In this document: positions 16,657-25,981 of the stretch, piece after piece
Position numbering within the stretch: the stretch's first letter is position 1
Layout: each line of letters starts with the position of its first letter
Source: Clostridia bacterium
GTDB taxonomy: Bacteria > Bacillota > Clostridia > Christensenellales > CAG-138
Length of the DNA stretch: 64,000 nt
Direction of reading: 5' to 3'
NCBI GenBank assembly: GCA_017523925.1
Contig: JAFWVQ010000064.1
Span: 1 to 64,000 of the forward strand
The notes under the pieces: model-generated
The model's database searches: none
Told to the model about the DNA's origin: nothing
The model's input: the letters and a program-made list of their open reading frames with translations, nothing else
Program-made: the position numbers and the translations under genes

Positions 16657-18282
16657 TTATTTCGGCTCGCCGCCTGCGGGAAGCTTCAGCTCAAGCGTGA
16701 GGATATTCTTCCCGTCCCTGTATTCGTATGAGATATCGTCCGCAAGCTTCTTGGTCATGAATATGCCGAGCCCGCCGACCCGACGTTCGCTTGCGGGCAG
16801 ATCAAGATCCGGGTCCGGCTTGGCGAGCGGATCGTAGCGGATGCCGCTGTCGATGAAAACCACCTTTGCGGATTCGTTTTCGAAGCGCGTGCGCACCTTC
16901 ACCGTTCCGCTGCCGTTAGGATAGGCATAATCCGCTATGTTCACGAAGATCTCCTCCACGGCGATCGAGAAGCGCATCACGAGCTTCGGCGGAAAGCCCG
17001 CCGCCACGAGGCGCTCCGAAACGAAGTCCATCACTTTTTCAAGCGAGTTTCGCTCGGCCTCGACCTCGAGCGCGTTTGCATCCTGCCCTCCGGAAAGAAC
17101 GGCGCCTGCATCGAAGTCAAGCTCCGTCAGCCCGTCGAGCAGCTCGCAAAGCTCCTTCTTCCAAAGCTCGACCGTTGCTCTGTCCTCGTCGGTATCGAGC
17201 CCCATGTGCCGAATGCGCCAATCTATCATATCGGAATACGCGATACAGCGCGCCTTCGCCTCTACCTCGGCGATGAATGCCTCGTCGTCCGTATTCAGAT
17301 ACGCCCTCAGGCTCCTCTGCCAGAACTCCTTCGCAGTATCGGCATCGAAGCCCTGAAACTTGAGCACGATGGCGGGATCGTATTCGGAGAAGCCGACGTA
17401 TGCCCGATAGATGCGCGCAAGCTCGAAAACGGGATGCCCGACGCAGAGCGTGTCCATATCAATGAGCAGCACCTCGCCGTCCGCAAGCACGATATTCTGC
17501 GTGTGGTAATCCCCGTGGAGCATATTGTCCGTATCCGCAACGGCGTTCACCAGGTGCATCAGCTTTTCCGCGTGCTCCGGATCGAGAAGATGCTTCATCC
17601 TTTGAACGTCGCCTATCGCTTCCTCCTTGACCGGCGGAAGCTTGCCCTCGGGAACGGAGATGGCGTGGATGACGTGCAGCATATCGACGTACTCCTTAAC
17701 GCACCACGACATCCGCTCGGGTTCCTCGGCGATTATCTTTGAAAACGAGCGTGCGTTCAGAAGCTCAAACACCGAGCCGAAGCTGTTTCCGACCTTTACA
17801 ACGTCGTAGGAAATAGCGGTCGGAACGCCGAGTATCAGCGCAAGACGCGCCGTTTCGCGCTCGCGCTTTATCTCCTCGAGCCCCTCGCCGTGCTTATAGA
17901 CCTTAACCACGGTGTCGCTGTCGATACGGTAGACAGCGGCATTGAAGCCTTCGCCGATGATCTCGCAGTTTTCGACCGAGATCCTGCGAAACGCCTTTTC
18001 AACGCCGATCATCTCCGTGAAGCCCGTCATTTCGAGTATCTCATATACGTCCGAACTGACGTTGACCATCCGCAAATCGGAGCATTCCTTGCGCAGGCGC
18101 AGCAGGATGCGCAGACCTGCGCTTGAGATATAATCCAGCTTTTCGGCATCGAGAACAAGCCCTTTGGGCGCGCTCGGGCCGATCAGGCTGCGGATCCGCT
18201 CCTCCTCGGAAGAAGCATTGTTTGAATCTATCCTGCCCGAAAGCGGGATCGTGATCGTGTTTTGATTGTTCGGATCGTTCAT
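16657..18282 (-). CDS. STAS-kinase-ATPase fusion protein (partner-switching regulator)
   Basis: A 541-residue protein with three fused signalling domains. Residues about 10-100 are a STAS anti-sigma-antagonist domain with the phosphorylatable motif LDYISSAGLRIL (Ser53/54). Residues about 105-390 are a kinase of the aminoglycoside-phosphotransferase fold: Gly-rich loop IGEGFNAAVYRI, Lys in VVKVYK, catalytic loop MLHGDYHTQNIVL (Asp258, Asn263) and metal-binding LLIDMDTL (Asp275). Residues about 405-535 are an RsbW-type HATPase domain with N-box VEEIFVNIADYAY, G1 DSGIRYDP and G2 GGLGIFM. STAS and RsbW domains are usually separate partners, so their fusion through a kinase is unusual. GGAGG lies 7 nt before the ATG. 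A lone STAS gene and an ATPase-like gene lie immediately upstream. Confidence 0.9.
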   Translation of the reverse strand: MNDPNNQNTITIPLSGRIDSNNASSEEERIRSLIGPSAPKGLVLDAEKLDYISSAGLRILLRLRKECSDLRMVNVSSDVYEILEMTGFTEMIGVEKAFRRISVENCEIIGEGFNAAVYRIDSDTVVKVYKHGEGLEEIKRERETARLALILGVPTAISYDVVKVGNSFGSVFELLNARSFSKIIAEEPERMSWCVKEYVDMLHVIHAISVPEGKLPPVKEEAIGDVQRMKHLLDPEHAEKLMHLVNAVADTDNMLHGDYHTQNIVLADGEVLLIDMDTLCVGHPVFELARIYRAYVGFSEYDPAIVLKFQGFDADTAKEFWQRSLRAYLNTDDEAFIAEVEAKARCIAYSDMIDWRIRHMGLDTDEDRATVELWKKELCELLDGLTELDFDAGAVLSGGQDANALEVEAERNSLEKVMDFVSERLVAAGFPPKLVMRFSIAVEEIFVNIADYAYPNGSGTVKVRTRFENESAKVVFIDSGIRYDPLAKPDPDLDLPASERRVGGLGIFMTKKLADDISYEYRDGKNILTLELKLPAGGEPK

Positions 18283-18543
18283 CGAACGGCCTCCTGTTTG
18301 TTCCGCCGCAAGCCCGGCACGGTACCGAGCCGCATGCGTTTCGGTTTGGCTCCCTGTCTGGCGGCAGCGGGCCTTTCGGGATCGTGTCAGCCCAATGGTT
18401 TCAAAGCCGCTTATAAAAGCGAATGCGCCGCGATAAGGCGTGATGCATATGCGAAATCACCCCCGATCCTTCGATCAGCGGCGAAAAGTATGCGCGGCTT
18501 CAAGCGGAGAAAGCGCGGGCCTTGCGCCTTCAACGCAGCAGGA

Positions 18544-18840
18544 TCATTCTATGCTCAGAATATCGCAGAAGCCGGTGATCTCGAAGATCTCGCCGACCAT
18601 TTCGTTCACGTTCGTGACCTTCATCGAGCCCTTTTCGTTCATCTTCTTTTGAGCGGAAAGCAGCACCCTGAGGCCTGCCGAGGAGATGTATTCGAGATAG
18701 CTGCAGTCGATGGTGAGCTCCTGCACGCCGTCCAGCTCCGTGTTGATCACCGCCTCGAGCGTGGGCGAGGTTATGGTGTCCAGCCTGCCCCGAAGCTCAA
18801 GGGTAAGCGCGCTGCCGTTTTCTTTTTTGATGATCTCCAT
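18544..18840 (-). CDS. STAS-domain anti-sigma factor antagonist
   Basis: A 98-residue single STAS domain of the SpoIIAA/RsbV type. Key features are LRGRLDTITSPTLE, the phospho-serine loop CSYLEYISSAGLRVLL and the C-terminal EIFEITGFCDIL. Such proteins bind an RsbW-type ATPase when unphosphorylated and release the ATPase's target. ATG at 18840 follows GGAGG. It lies between the fusion gene (262 nt downstream) and the ATPase-like gene (70 nt upstream), suggesting all three work together. Confidence 0.93.
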   Translation of the reverse strand: MEIIKKENGSALTLELRGRLDTITSPTLEAVINTELDGVQELTIDCSYLEYISSAGLRVLLSAQKKMNEKGSMKVTNVNEMVGEIFEITGFCDILSIE

Positions 18841-18909
18841 TGATAATTCCTCCTTCTTGATTTGCATAAAGCGGTTTTATGAATCCGCATCCAATGAAAT
18901 ACTGTCCGA

Positions 18910-19527
18910 TCAGCGATCGAACTTTTTGATTATCGTCATTTCAACGCTCGAGCCGGAGATGCCGATCTGAACGTCGTCCGCAAGCTTGGCAACGACCGAT
19001 TTTTCAAGCTCGTCCCAGGCCTCCTTGGGCGTTTTGCCATCCTCTGCGGCCGCTTTATAGCTGCGAAGCGACCACTGCTCCGCTCCGGACATGGGCAGCA
19101 TGCCGAATTCCGCGTTTGCGAAGCTGTGATCCATCAGCGTGATCAGCTCGAAATCACCGCCTTCTGCGGCGGGCTCCATCATGCGCTCGAAAAGGTCGCG
19201 CAGCTTGCCGGTAACGCCCCTCGCGGCAGAGTTTCTGCCGCTTGAGGATACCTCGAGCAGGCTGCTTCTCAGAGCCGCGTTCATTCGGGTCTTCGATAAA
19301 AGATGCAGCTCGAATGCGCCGCTGTCATCGTTGTCCTCGAGCCAGAACACGGCCTCTCTATCGCCCGTCAGAGCGCGCATCATGCCCATCATTTCCTCGG
19401 TAAGCAGGCGCAGATGCAGCCTGTTCTTTTCGCCGAGCTCCTTATAGGCCGCCACCTTCTCCACCTGCGCAAGCGCCTCGGAAAAGCCGTCGCCCTTGTT
19501 GGTTACAGTTATTCTGTCAGATCTCAT
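18910..19527 (-). CDS. ATPase-like partner protein of the STAS module
   Basis: A 205-residue cytosolic protein. The segment KNRLHLRLLTEEMMGMMRAL sits where an RsbW/SpoIIAB-type ATPase has its N-box, and WLEDNDDSGAFELHLLSKTRM resembles a following strand pair, but the nucleotide-binding Asn and glycine boxes are not convincing. I therefore call it a possible degenerate HATPase relative of unknown function. ATG at 19527 follows AAGGAG at 8 nt; the frame is open upstream without a ribosome site. It is the first gene of the STAS module and reads away from the lipoprotein gene at 19876. Confidence 0.6.
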   Translation of the reverse strand: MRSDRITVTNKGDGFSEALAQVEKVAAYKELGEKNRLHLRLLTEEMMGMMRALTGDREAVFWLEDNDDSGAFELHLLSKTRMNAALRSSLLEVSSSGRNSAARGVTGKLRDLFERMMEPAAEGGDFELITLMDHSFANAEFGMLPMSGAEQWSLRSYKAAAEDGKTPKEAWDELEKSVVAKLADDVQIGISGSSVEMTIIKKFDR

Positions 19528-19767
19528 TCCTATCACTCCTTGCCGTCTGCTTTGTATGCCGCCCGCCGAAGCCCGCCCGCACCACTTTGAAGCGGATGGA
19601 CGGTGCTGATTCGTTTGCGTTTCGGCGCGGCGATCCTTGCTGATATATTTTATCAAATTCCGCGCACGATTTCAAGCGTTTTGGCCATATTGCCGCATCG
19701 AAGCCGCAGCAGATGAGTTTTCCTGTTGTATTTCACGGAAAACCTAATGAAAAAGCATTCTGCGGTT

Positions 19768-19797
19768 TTGACAACGGAGGGGCAAATGCGGTATAAT
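19768..19797 (+). promoter_or_regulatory. Sigma-A promoter of the lipoprotein gene
   Basis: TTGACA (19768-19773), 18-nt spacer, TATAAT (19792-19797); start of transcription expected near 19804. Confidence 0.85.
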
Positions 19798-19875
19798 TGA
19801 GTATTGCGTAGCATTTCGGATGCGTTCCGCTCCCGGCTGCGCAAGGGTTCAAACGATCAGGAAGGAAAGTTCCAA

Positions 19876-21330
19876 ATGAAAAAGTTCCTCAAACCGGCTT
19901 TGGCGGCGCTGCTTGCGGCCGCGCTCATGTTCTTGGTTTCATGCTCGATCAAGCAGGAATCGCCGAAGCTCGAGCACAATCTGCTGTTTTTCTTCAACGA
20001 ATCCGAGAATGCGACCTCGTTCTATGCCGACGATAAGAGGCTTGACGAGCGCATCGGCGGCTCAATCTCCAACCTCGCCTCCGTGGACGGCACCGAGGGC
20101 TTGGTGCTCGCGTCAAGCTCGCTGTACCGCATCAATACCGACGGGCTTTTGAAGATCTACCCCGCTGCGGTCACAAACGCCGTGCCTGCTCTTTTTGGCG
20201 GCAAGATACTCTTCGCCACCGCCACGATGGTGCATCTTTACGACGAAGCGGCGAAGGATTACGTTAAGCTCGAGGGCATCGAGGCGGACAGCATCGTTGA
20301 TCTTGCGCTCTCACCGAGCGGCAGCAGCGCGGGCATCACCGTTCTCAAGGGCGAGAGCATGGTCGGCTATATCTATTCGAACGGAAGCGTTCGCGAGTAC
20401 GGCAATAAATGCATCGTTGCCGTATCCGACGATGCGAAGACCGTTTATTACCTCGACACGTTGGATAAGGAGCTGACGGGCGTTCTGCACAGGGAGAAGG
20501 ACGGCAATGACAGCGTTATTTCAAATGAAGCTTCGCCCTATTTCGAGCTCAACCGCGACCTTACAGAGATCACCTTCGACGTTAAGGGCAAGACCCATAT
20601 CAGCAGAAACGGCGAAGCGGCGCGCAAGCTCGTGGATTCATCCGTATTCTCGTTTGCTGGCGCGCAGCGCTCTGCGATGGGCGGCAAGGCCTGCACCACG
20701 CTTCTGAAAAACACGAACACGCTGCTGAACGGCATCTTCTACTCCAACACGGTCGGCGAGGACAGCAGCGGCAACAAGTACGATATGTACGATATTTATC
20801 ATATCAACGGTTCCCTGAGTGCAATCGCGCTCGCACTCGGCGCGACCCAGTTCAGCGTTTCCTCGGATTCAAAGCGCATCCTCACGTTAGTGGACGACGC
20901 GCTTTACACGGTCAGCGCGTATAATCCGAGATCCCCGGAGCTGATCGCGAACAACATCTACACCTTCTGCTGCGCAGACGATCTTTCGGACGTTCACTGC
21001 CTCGACCTTGGGGGCAACGTGCGCAAGCTTGAGGGCAGCTCGCTTTCGACGGTGCTCGTGACGGGTATCGACATGATCAAGCGCATGGCGGACGGCAGCG
21101 TGCTCTGCTACGCTTCGCTTGAGAGCGGAGGAACGCTCTTCCGCCTCAAGGATGATCGCGCCGAGCCGGTTGCCGTGGGCGTTCAGTACTTCGAGATCTA
21201 CGAGCACGTTGTGACCTATCTTACTAATTACGACGAGACCGCGCATACCTACGACCTTTACATCAGCCCGAACGGCATAGATTTCAGCCTCGCAGAAAAG
21301 AACGTGCTTATGGCAAGGCAGGTCGGCTGA
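19876..21330 (+). CDS. Lipoprotein of unknown function, propeller-like
   Basis: A 484-residue exported protein with a lipoprotein signal (MKKFLKPALAALLAAALMFLVSC, lipobox Cys about residue 23). The rest is repetitive beta-rich sequence with recurring patterns such as SSLYRINTDG, MVHLYDEAAK, KTVYYLDTLD and DALYTVSAYN, spaced about 40-60 residues apart, suggesting a beta-propeller. I recognise no family or catalytic motif. ATG at 19876 is preferred over an upstream in-frame ATG at 19804, which coincides with the expected transcription start. uppP follows 84 nt downstream on the same strand. Confidence 0.8.
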   Translation: MKKFLKPALAALLAAALMFLVSCSIKQESPKLEHNLLFFFNESENATSFYADDKRLDERIGGSISNLASVDGTEGLVLASSSLYRINTDGLLKIYPAAVTNAVPALFGGKILFATATMVHLYDEAAKDYVKLEGIEADSIVDLALSPSGSSAGITVLKGESMVGYIYSNGSVREYGNKCIVAVSDDAKTVYYLDTLDKELTGVLHREKDGNDSVISNEASPYFELNRDLTEITFDVKGKTHISRNGEAARKLVDSSVFSFAGAQRSAMGGKACTTLLKNTNTLLNGIFYSNTVGEDSSGNKYDMYDIYHINGSLSAIALALGATQFSVSSDSKRILTLVDDALYTVSAYNPRSPELIANNIYTFCCADDLSDVHCLDLGGNVRKLEGSSLSTVLVTGIDMIKRMADGSVLCYASLESGGTLFRLKDDRAEPVAVGVQYFEIYEHVVTYLTNYDETAHTYDLYISPNGIDFSLAEKNVLMARQVG

Positions 21331-21414
21331 GGTATTTTGATCAAAGCCGCAGTATAATTTGAACGTATAAAACCAATCTCCCGATCCGGCGGATCGGAGC
21401 AAAGGAGTTTTAAA

Positions 21415-22221
21415 ATGAGTATTCTTGAATCCATCATCCTCGGTCTCGTGCAGGGACTGACCGAGTTCCTGCCCGTTTCCTCGAGCGGCCATCTGCTGCT
21501 GCTTCACAAGGCATTCGGCATAGAGACGGACCAAATGTTTTTCACGGTGCTGCTGCATCTCGGCACGCTTGCGGCGGTGCTCGTCGTTTACAGAAAGCGC
21601 ATCATCAAGATGCTTACGAAGCCGCTTGAGCAGAAGTTCCACTGGATCTGGCTGATCACAGCAACGCTCGTGACGGTCGGCGTTTATCTCGTGCTCAAAA
21701 AGCTCGACATCGTGGACGCTGCGGAGGACGGCTCCGCGCTCGGCTACTGCTTCATCATAACTTCGATCCTGCTCGTTATCTGCGATCTTCTCAGAAAGCG
21801 GCTCGACGGCAAGCGCAGCATCCCCGAGATGAAATGGTATCATGCGGCGTTCATCGGCTTCATGCAGGGCATCGCTCCCCTTCCCGGCATCTCCCGCTCC
21901 GGCGCGACCATCACCGGCGCGACCGCCTGCGGCATGGCGCGCGAGGAGGCGGCGGAATTCAGCTTCCTGCTCTCCATACCCGCGATACTCGGCGGCGCTG
22001 TGCTCGAGATCCCCGATGCGATCAGGGAAGGCACGCACGGCATCGGCGCGCTCCCCTGCATCATCGGCGTTATCGTTGCTGCTGTGTCCGGCTATTTCGC
22101 CGTTAAGTTCATGATCAGGCTGATCACGAAGCGCTCTCTCACGGTCTTCGCGGTCTACACCGCGCTGCTCGGAGTGTTCGTGTTTCTCGATCAGTACGCT
22201 CTGCATCTCATCAAATGGTGA
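21415..22221 (+). CDS. uppP: Undecaprenyl-diphosphatase
   Basis: Removes a phosphate from undecaprenyl diphosphate to recycle the lipid carrier for peptidoglycan; overproduction gives bacitracin resistance (BacA). The 268-residue membrane protein shows both family signatures: LVQGLTEFLPVSSSGHLLL near the N-terminus and MQGIAPLPGISRSGATI in the second half, with about eight helices. AAGGAG lies 7 nt before the ATG. A strong bidirectional terminator follows. Confidence 0.97.
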   Translation: MSILESIILGLVQGLTEFLPVSSSGHLLLLHKAFGIETDQMFFTVLLHLGTLAAVLVVYRKRIIKMLTKPLEQKFHWIWLITATLVTVGVYLVLKKLDIVDAAEDGSALGYCFIITSILLVICDLLRKRLDGKRSIPEMKWYHAAFIGFMQGIAPLPGISRSGATITGATACGMAREEAAEFSFLLSIPAILGGAVLEIPDAIREGTHGIGALPCIIGVIVAAVSGYFAVKFMIRLITKRSLTVFAVYTALLGVFVFLDQYALHLIKW

Positions 22222-22311
22222 GCGCGTGGTGAGCGCGAAAAGCGGAAGCATTCTTTCGATCCGGCATTCGCTTTGATTAAGCGTCTGCCGCGATCGAGCA
22301 TTTACTGTAAA

Positions 22312-22350
22312 AAGGGACCGGTGCGCGAAAAATGCGCATCGGTCCTTTTG
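22312..22350. terminator. Bidirectional terminator between uppP and the VanW gene
   Basis: GGACCGGTGCGC and GCGCATCGGTCC pair around GAAAAAT, with TTTT on the plus side and CTTTTT on the minus side. Confidence 0.85.
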
Positions 22351-22423
22351 CATATATCCTTATTAATATAAACGATTTCGTTTTTACCGTTCCTTCACCC
22401 GCTGTCGGCGGGCAAGCTCAAGC

Positions 22424-24166
22424 TCACTCCTGGGGCTTTGGCAGCGAGTCCGGTCCGGTGCCGACGTGGATCTCGGCGCGGACGGGCAGGTATTTATCCT
22501 GATACAGCTTTTCGGGCTCGCCCACGGCGTTGCCCTCGGCATCGTATTTCTGCCTGAACACGTCCACGTTGTAGCCTGTGCGTGCGGAGATGGTTTGATG
22601 CGAGTACCAGGAGGGCCAGGAAGGCTCCTCGATCTCGAGGGGCTCCTCGGGCGCGACCTCCTCAACCGTTTCGGACCATATCTGATAGGTGCAGCCGTCC
22701 GCGGGCGGAGCGCCGTAGATGATGGCGTACACGGTGCGGCGGCTCATATCGGCATAGGTGAACAGCAGCATCGGCGTATCGGTCACGTTTTTCCAAACGA
22801 GGTCGGGGCCGCCGTAGGAAACGGTTGCATCAAGACCCATCGCAACGTAGCTGCCGGGGATCGAGTGGTGGTAGCGGCGGATAATGTTTATATCCGGACC
22901 GAGCTTCAGCAGCGCATTGTAGAGGGTGGAGCTGACCTGGCAGATGCCGCCGCCGGGGCTGTCGATGTATTCCTTGCCGCCGGAGATGCCGGGCGCAGGC
23001 AGCCAGCCGTCCTTTTCATAGCGCGGACCGAGCAGGTCGTTATAGCCGTATTCCTCATCGGGCTGCATTACAACGCAGTGCAGCAGGCCCGCCGCCTTCT
23101 GGACGTTGCGCGCGCGGTAATCGCTGCTTGACGAAAACTTGGTCGAGAACCTCGAAAGCTCGTTGAAAGAGGCCGCAAGCTCCTCGGCGGTGTGCGCGGG
23201 CTCGGTCTCCGTGAGCTCGAGCGTCAGCTCGGTGTCGTGATCGCCCGAATAAAACGCATCGCAGATCTTTCGGAGCATATCCTCCTGATCGAGCACGTAG
23301 CCGTTCCTGCCGTAATGGAACTGGATATCGGCCATCGCCGTGCCGTCCGGAGCGTTCACGGTTTTGACGGAAGCAAGATCGTCCGACCTGCCGCCGATGC
23401 CTACGCCGGGCTTGCCGCCGCCGACGAGGTTCAGAAGGGTCACATACGGCTCCTCGGGGGCCTTATCCACGATAGCTGCGATCTGCGCTACTATCGGGCG
23501 CATACTGTCCTCATCCATCGTGAGCTCGTAATCGCCGAGATCCACTCCCTCCCTTGCAAGCTTTTCGCGCGTAAGGTAGTTTGCGTAAAGATCGGTGCCG
23601 TCGTTTTCCCTGCCTATTGTGAAGGCACGGTGCAGAAGCGGGTTCACGTCGCAGGAAACATTGAAATCGGCAGCGGTGAGCAGGAAGGTGGTGTTGTCCA
23701 CGTTTGCGCAGATATTGATATCCTCGATGCGCTTTTGAACGTCCTCAAGCAGCGCCGCACGCGCCTCGGCGTAATCCATGCCGCCGAGGTCTATGCCGGC
23801 GACCGAAACGCCGTTGAGGATCCTTCCGTCCTCAACGTATTCATAAGCAACGCCGTTTTTCATGCCCCTGACGAGCCTTGCGCCGCCTTCAAGCGCGGTG
23901 ACGGTCCAACTGTTGTTTTCTTCGTATTCGCGCTCCGCTTCAACGTAGCGCTCCCGAAGATCGTTCGCAGCGCCGCGTATCAGCATGAACGCTGCGGCGG
24001 CCGCAACAAAATACGCGAGCAGACGAAGCATCGTGCAGGACGGCTTCCTGCCCTTGAGCTTTCCGAGCGTTTCGCTGAAAGCATTCGATCCGGTTTTCTC
24101 GGCTACATGGTTTTCCAATTCAAATATCCTCGCAAAACAGCTTTCATACATGCCGAAAATCGGCAT
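22424..24166 (-). CDS. VanW-domain membrane-anchored protein
   Basis: A 580-residue protein with a single N-terminal membrane helix (about residues 46-64) and a large extracellular part. After the anchor come a peptidoglycan-binding-like domain of the type often found before VanW (GVSVAGIDLGGMDYAEARAAL, about 120-330) and a VanW domain (VVMQPDEEYGYNDLLGP, GGGICQVSSTLYNALL, RYHHSIPGSYVAMGLDATV). Such proteins are common in spore-forming Clostridia; their role in the wall is not known. The start is uncertain: the annotated ATG lies only 8-9 nt after the expected transcription start, lacks a ribosome site and sits in an inverted repeat. Later ATGs at 24151 and 24031 are alternatives. Confidence 0.85.
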   Translation of the reverse strand: MPIFGMYESCFARIFELENHVAEKTGSNAFSETLGKLKGRKPSCTMLRLLAYFVAAAAAFMLIRGAANDLRERYVEAEREYEENNSWTVTALEGGARLVRGMKNGVAYEYVEDGRILNGVSVAGIDLGGMDYAEARAALLEDVQKRIEDINICANVDNTTFLLTAADFNVSCDVNPLLHRAFTIGRENDGTDLYANYLTREKLAREGVDLGDYELTMDEDSMRPIVAQIAAIVDKAPEEPYVTLLNLVGGGKPGVGIGGRSDDLASVKTVNAPDGTAMADIQFHYGRNGYVLDQEDMLRKICDAFYSGDHDTELTLELTETEPAHTAEELAASFNELSRFSTKFSSSSDYRARNVQKAAGLLHCVVMQPDEEYGYNDLLGPRYEKDGWLPAPGISGGKEYIDSPGGGICQVSSTLYNALLKLGPDINIIRRYHHSIPGSYVAMGLDATVSYGGPDLVWKNVTDTPMLLFTYADMSRRTVYAIIYGAPPADGCTYQIWSETVEEVAPEEPLEIEEPSWPSWYSHQTISARTGYNVDVFRQKYDAEGNAVGEPEKLYQDKYLPVRAEIHVGTGPDSLPKPQE

Positions 24167-24180
24167 AATGATACAAGTAC

Positions 24181-24209
24181 ATTATAGTTCAAACGATTCG
24201 TTTTTTCAA
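24181..24209 (-). promoter_or_regulatory. Sigma-A promoter of the VanW gene
   Basis: TTGAAA (24204-24209), 17-nt spacer, TATAAT (24181-24186) on the minus strand. The predicted transcription start (about 24174) is almost at the first ATG. Confidence 0.75.
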
Positions 24210-24275
24210 GGCATTATGTGTCGGTTTATCAACAAAATTATTAAATCCTTGTGTATAAGCGCGCTGCGCGGCGCA

Positions 24276-24316
24276 AAATGAGCACACGGGACCGGCGATG
24301 GCGCCGACCCCGTGCA
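24276..24316 (-). terminator. Terminator of the M18 aminopeptidase gene
   Basis: Minus strand CACGGGGTCGGCG and CGCCGGTCCCGTG form a 13-bp stem (two G-U pairs) with a 4-nt loop, followed by TGCTCATTTTG. Confidence 0.65.
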
Positions 24317-24373
24317 GGATCCGATATTTTTCGCTGCCTGCGAGCCTTACGCCCGCATTGCTCTCAGCCTATA

Positions 24374-25765
24374 TCATGCATTGACAAGAAACGCGCGATA
24401 GGCCTTAACGGCCTCATACAGATCGGCCTTGGAGATGATCTCCCAGGGAGCGTGCATCGAGAGCACGGCAACGCCGCTGTCGATGACGTTCATGCCGTAA
24501 GCGGCGCAGATGTAGGCGATGGTTCCGCCGCCGCCCTGATCGACCTTGCCGAGCTCGGCGGTCTGGAAGTTGACTTTCGCATCTTCCATCAGCTTGCGCA
24601 GCGCGCCCATATATTCGGCGTTCGCATCGTTGGAGCCGCCCTTGCCGCCGCGGCCGGTGTATTTATTGAAGCAGACGCCCCTGCCGAGGTAGGCGGAGTT
24701 CTTGCGCTCGAAAACGCCCGCAAACAGCGGATCGAAGCCGGCGCTGACGTCGCAGGAGAGCATGCGGCTCGCGGCGAGGGTGCGGCGGAGCTTCAGATCG
24801 CAGTAATCGCCGGTGGCGTTGATGAGCTCGGCGACCGCGTTCTCGAAATATTTCGCGCTCATGCCGGTCGCGCCGACGGAGCCGATCTCTTCCTTATCGG
24901 CAAGAATGCAGCAGATCGTGTATTCGGGGATATCGCTTATATCGAAGAGCGCCTCGAGCTGAGCGTAGGCGCAGACGCGGTCGTCGTGGCCGTAGCCGAT
25001 GATCATGCTGCGGTCGAGACCGAATTCACGGGCGCCGCCCGCGGGCACGATCTCGATCTCGGCGGAGAGGAAATCCTCCTCCTCGATATCGTATTTTTCC
25101 TTGAGGATGGCGAGAACGGCGTTCTTTACGGCATCCTTATCCTTATCGTCGTCGGTCTTGGCGGGCTTGGAGCCGATTATGACGTCCAGCGCTTCGCCTT
25201 CGATGATCAGCGAGCCCTTCTTGCCCATCTGATCGGCTGCAAGGTGGGGAAGCAGATCGGAGATGCCGATGACGGGATCCTTGGGATCCTCACCGATGAC
25301 GATGTTCACAAGGGTGCCGTCCTTCTTGGCGACGACGCCGTGCATTGCAAGGGGCATCGCGACCCACTGATACTTCTTGATGCCGCCGTAATAATGCGTG
25401 TCGAGATACGCAAGGCCGGCTTCCTCATACATGGGGTTCTGCTTGAGGTCGATGCGGGGGGAATCGATATGCGCGCCAACGATGTTCATGCCCTTTTCAA
25501 TGGGCTGCCTGCCGACCTTGAAGAACATGATCGCCTTGCCCATGCAGTTTGAATAGACGCAGTCGCCCGCCTTGAGCTTGCCGCCCTCTGCGATGACCTC
25601 GGCAAAGTCGCGGTAGCCGTGCTTCTCGGAAAGCCTGATCGCTTCCGTTACGCATTCGCGCTCGGTCTTGCCGCTGTCGAGGAACTTGATGTAATTCTTG
25701 GATATGGTCTCAAGCTTTTTGAGATCCTTGTCGGTGTAAGTGGTCCATGCAACATTTCTTTCCAT
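24374..25765 (-). CDS. M18 family zinc aminopeptidase
   Basis: A cytosolic metalloaminopeptidase that removes N-terminal, often acidic, residues. The 463-residue protein shows the two-zinc ligands of family M18: GAHIDSPR (His99), GYGHDDR, the catalytic ADKEEIGS, SCDVSAGFDP and the last His in LSMHAPWE. Length fits the family (430-480). ATG at 25765 follows AGAGG. It has its own promoter and terminator and is monocistronic. Confidence 0.96.
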   Translation of the reverse strand: MERNVAWTTYTDKDLKKLETISKNYIKFLDSGKTERECVTEAIRLSEKHGYRDFAEVIAEGGKLKAGDCVYSNCMGKAIMFFKVGRQPIEKGMNIVGAHIDSPRIDLKQNPMYEEAGLAYLDTHYYGGIKKYQWVAMPLAMHGVVAKKDGTLVNIVIGEDPKDPVIGISDLLPHLAADQMGKKGSLIIEGEALDVIIGSKPAKTDDDKDKDAVKNAVLAILKEKYDIEEEDFLSAEIEIVPAGGAREFGLDRSMIIGYGHDDRVCAYAQLEALFDISDIPEYTICCILADKEEIGSVGATGMSAKYFENAVAELINATGDYCDLKLRRTLAASRMLSCDVSAGFDPLFAGVFERKNSAYLGRGVCFNKYTGRGGKGGSNDANAEYMGALRKLMEDAKVNFQTAELGKVDQGGGGTIAYICAAYGMNVIDSGVAVLSMHAPWEIISKADLYEAVKAYRAFLVNA

Positions 25766-25836
25766 ACTGAAACAACCTCTCGTTTGAAAAACTCTTTGAA
25801 TTTCGGCTTATCCGAGCCGATGAGCATTTCCAAATT

Positions 25837-25865
25837 ATTATACCATTTTCTTTACACGGATTCAA
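25837..25865 (-). promoter_or_regulatory. Sigma-A promoter of the M18 aminopeptidase gene
   Basis: TTGAAT (25860-25865), 17-nt spacer, TATAAT (25837-25842), minus strand. Confidence 0.75.
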
Positions 25866-25945
25866 CCGTTATTTTCGCTTCCGAGCGGAATGGAGGCAGT
25901 TTTTTTATATAAAATCGATATATTTATTATTATATGAAAAAACGC

Positions 25946-25975
25946 TTGTGAAAACGCATGCGGGCATGATATAAT
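25946..25975 (+). promoter_or_regulatory. Promoter of the structured RNA and zinc-ribbon gene
   Basis: TTGTGA (25946-25951), 18-nt spacer, TATAAT (25970-25975). Confidence 0.65.
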
Positions 25976-25981
25976 GATTCT

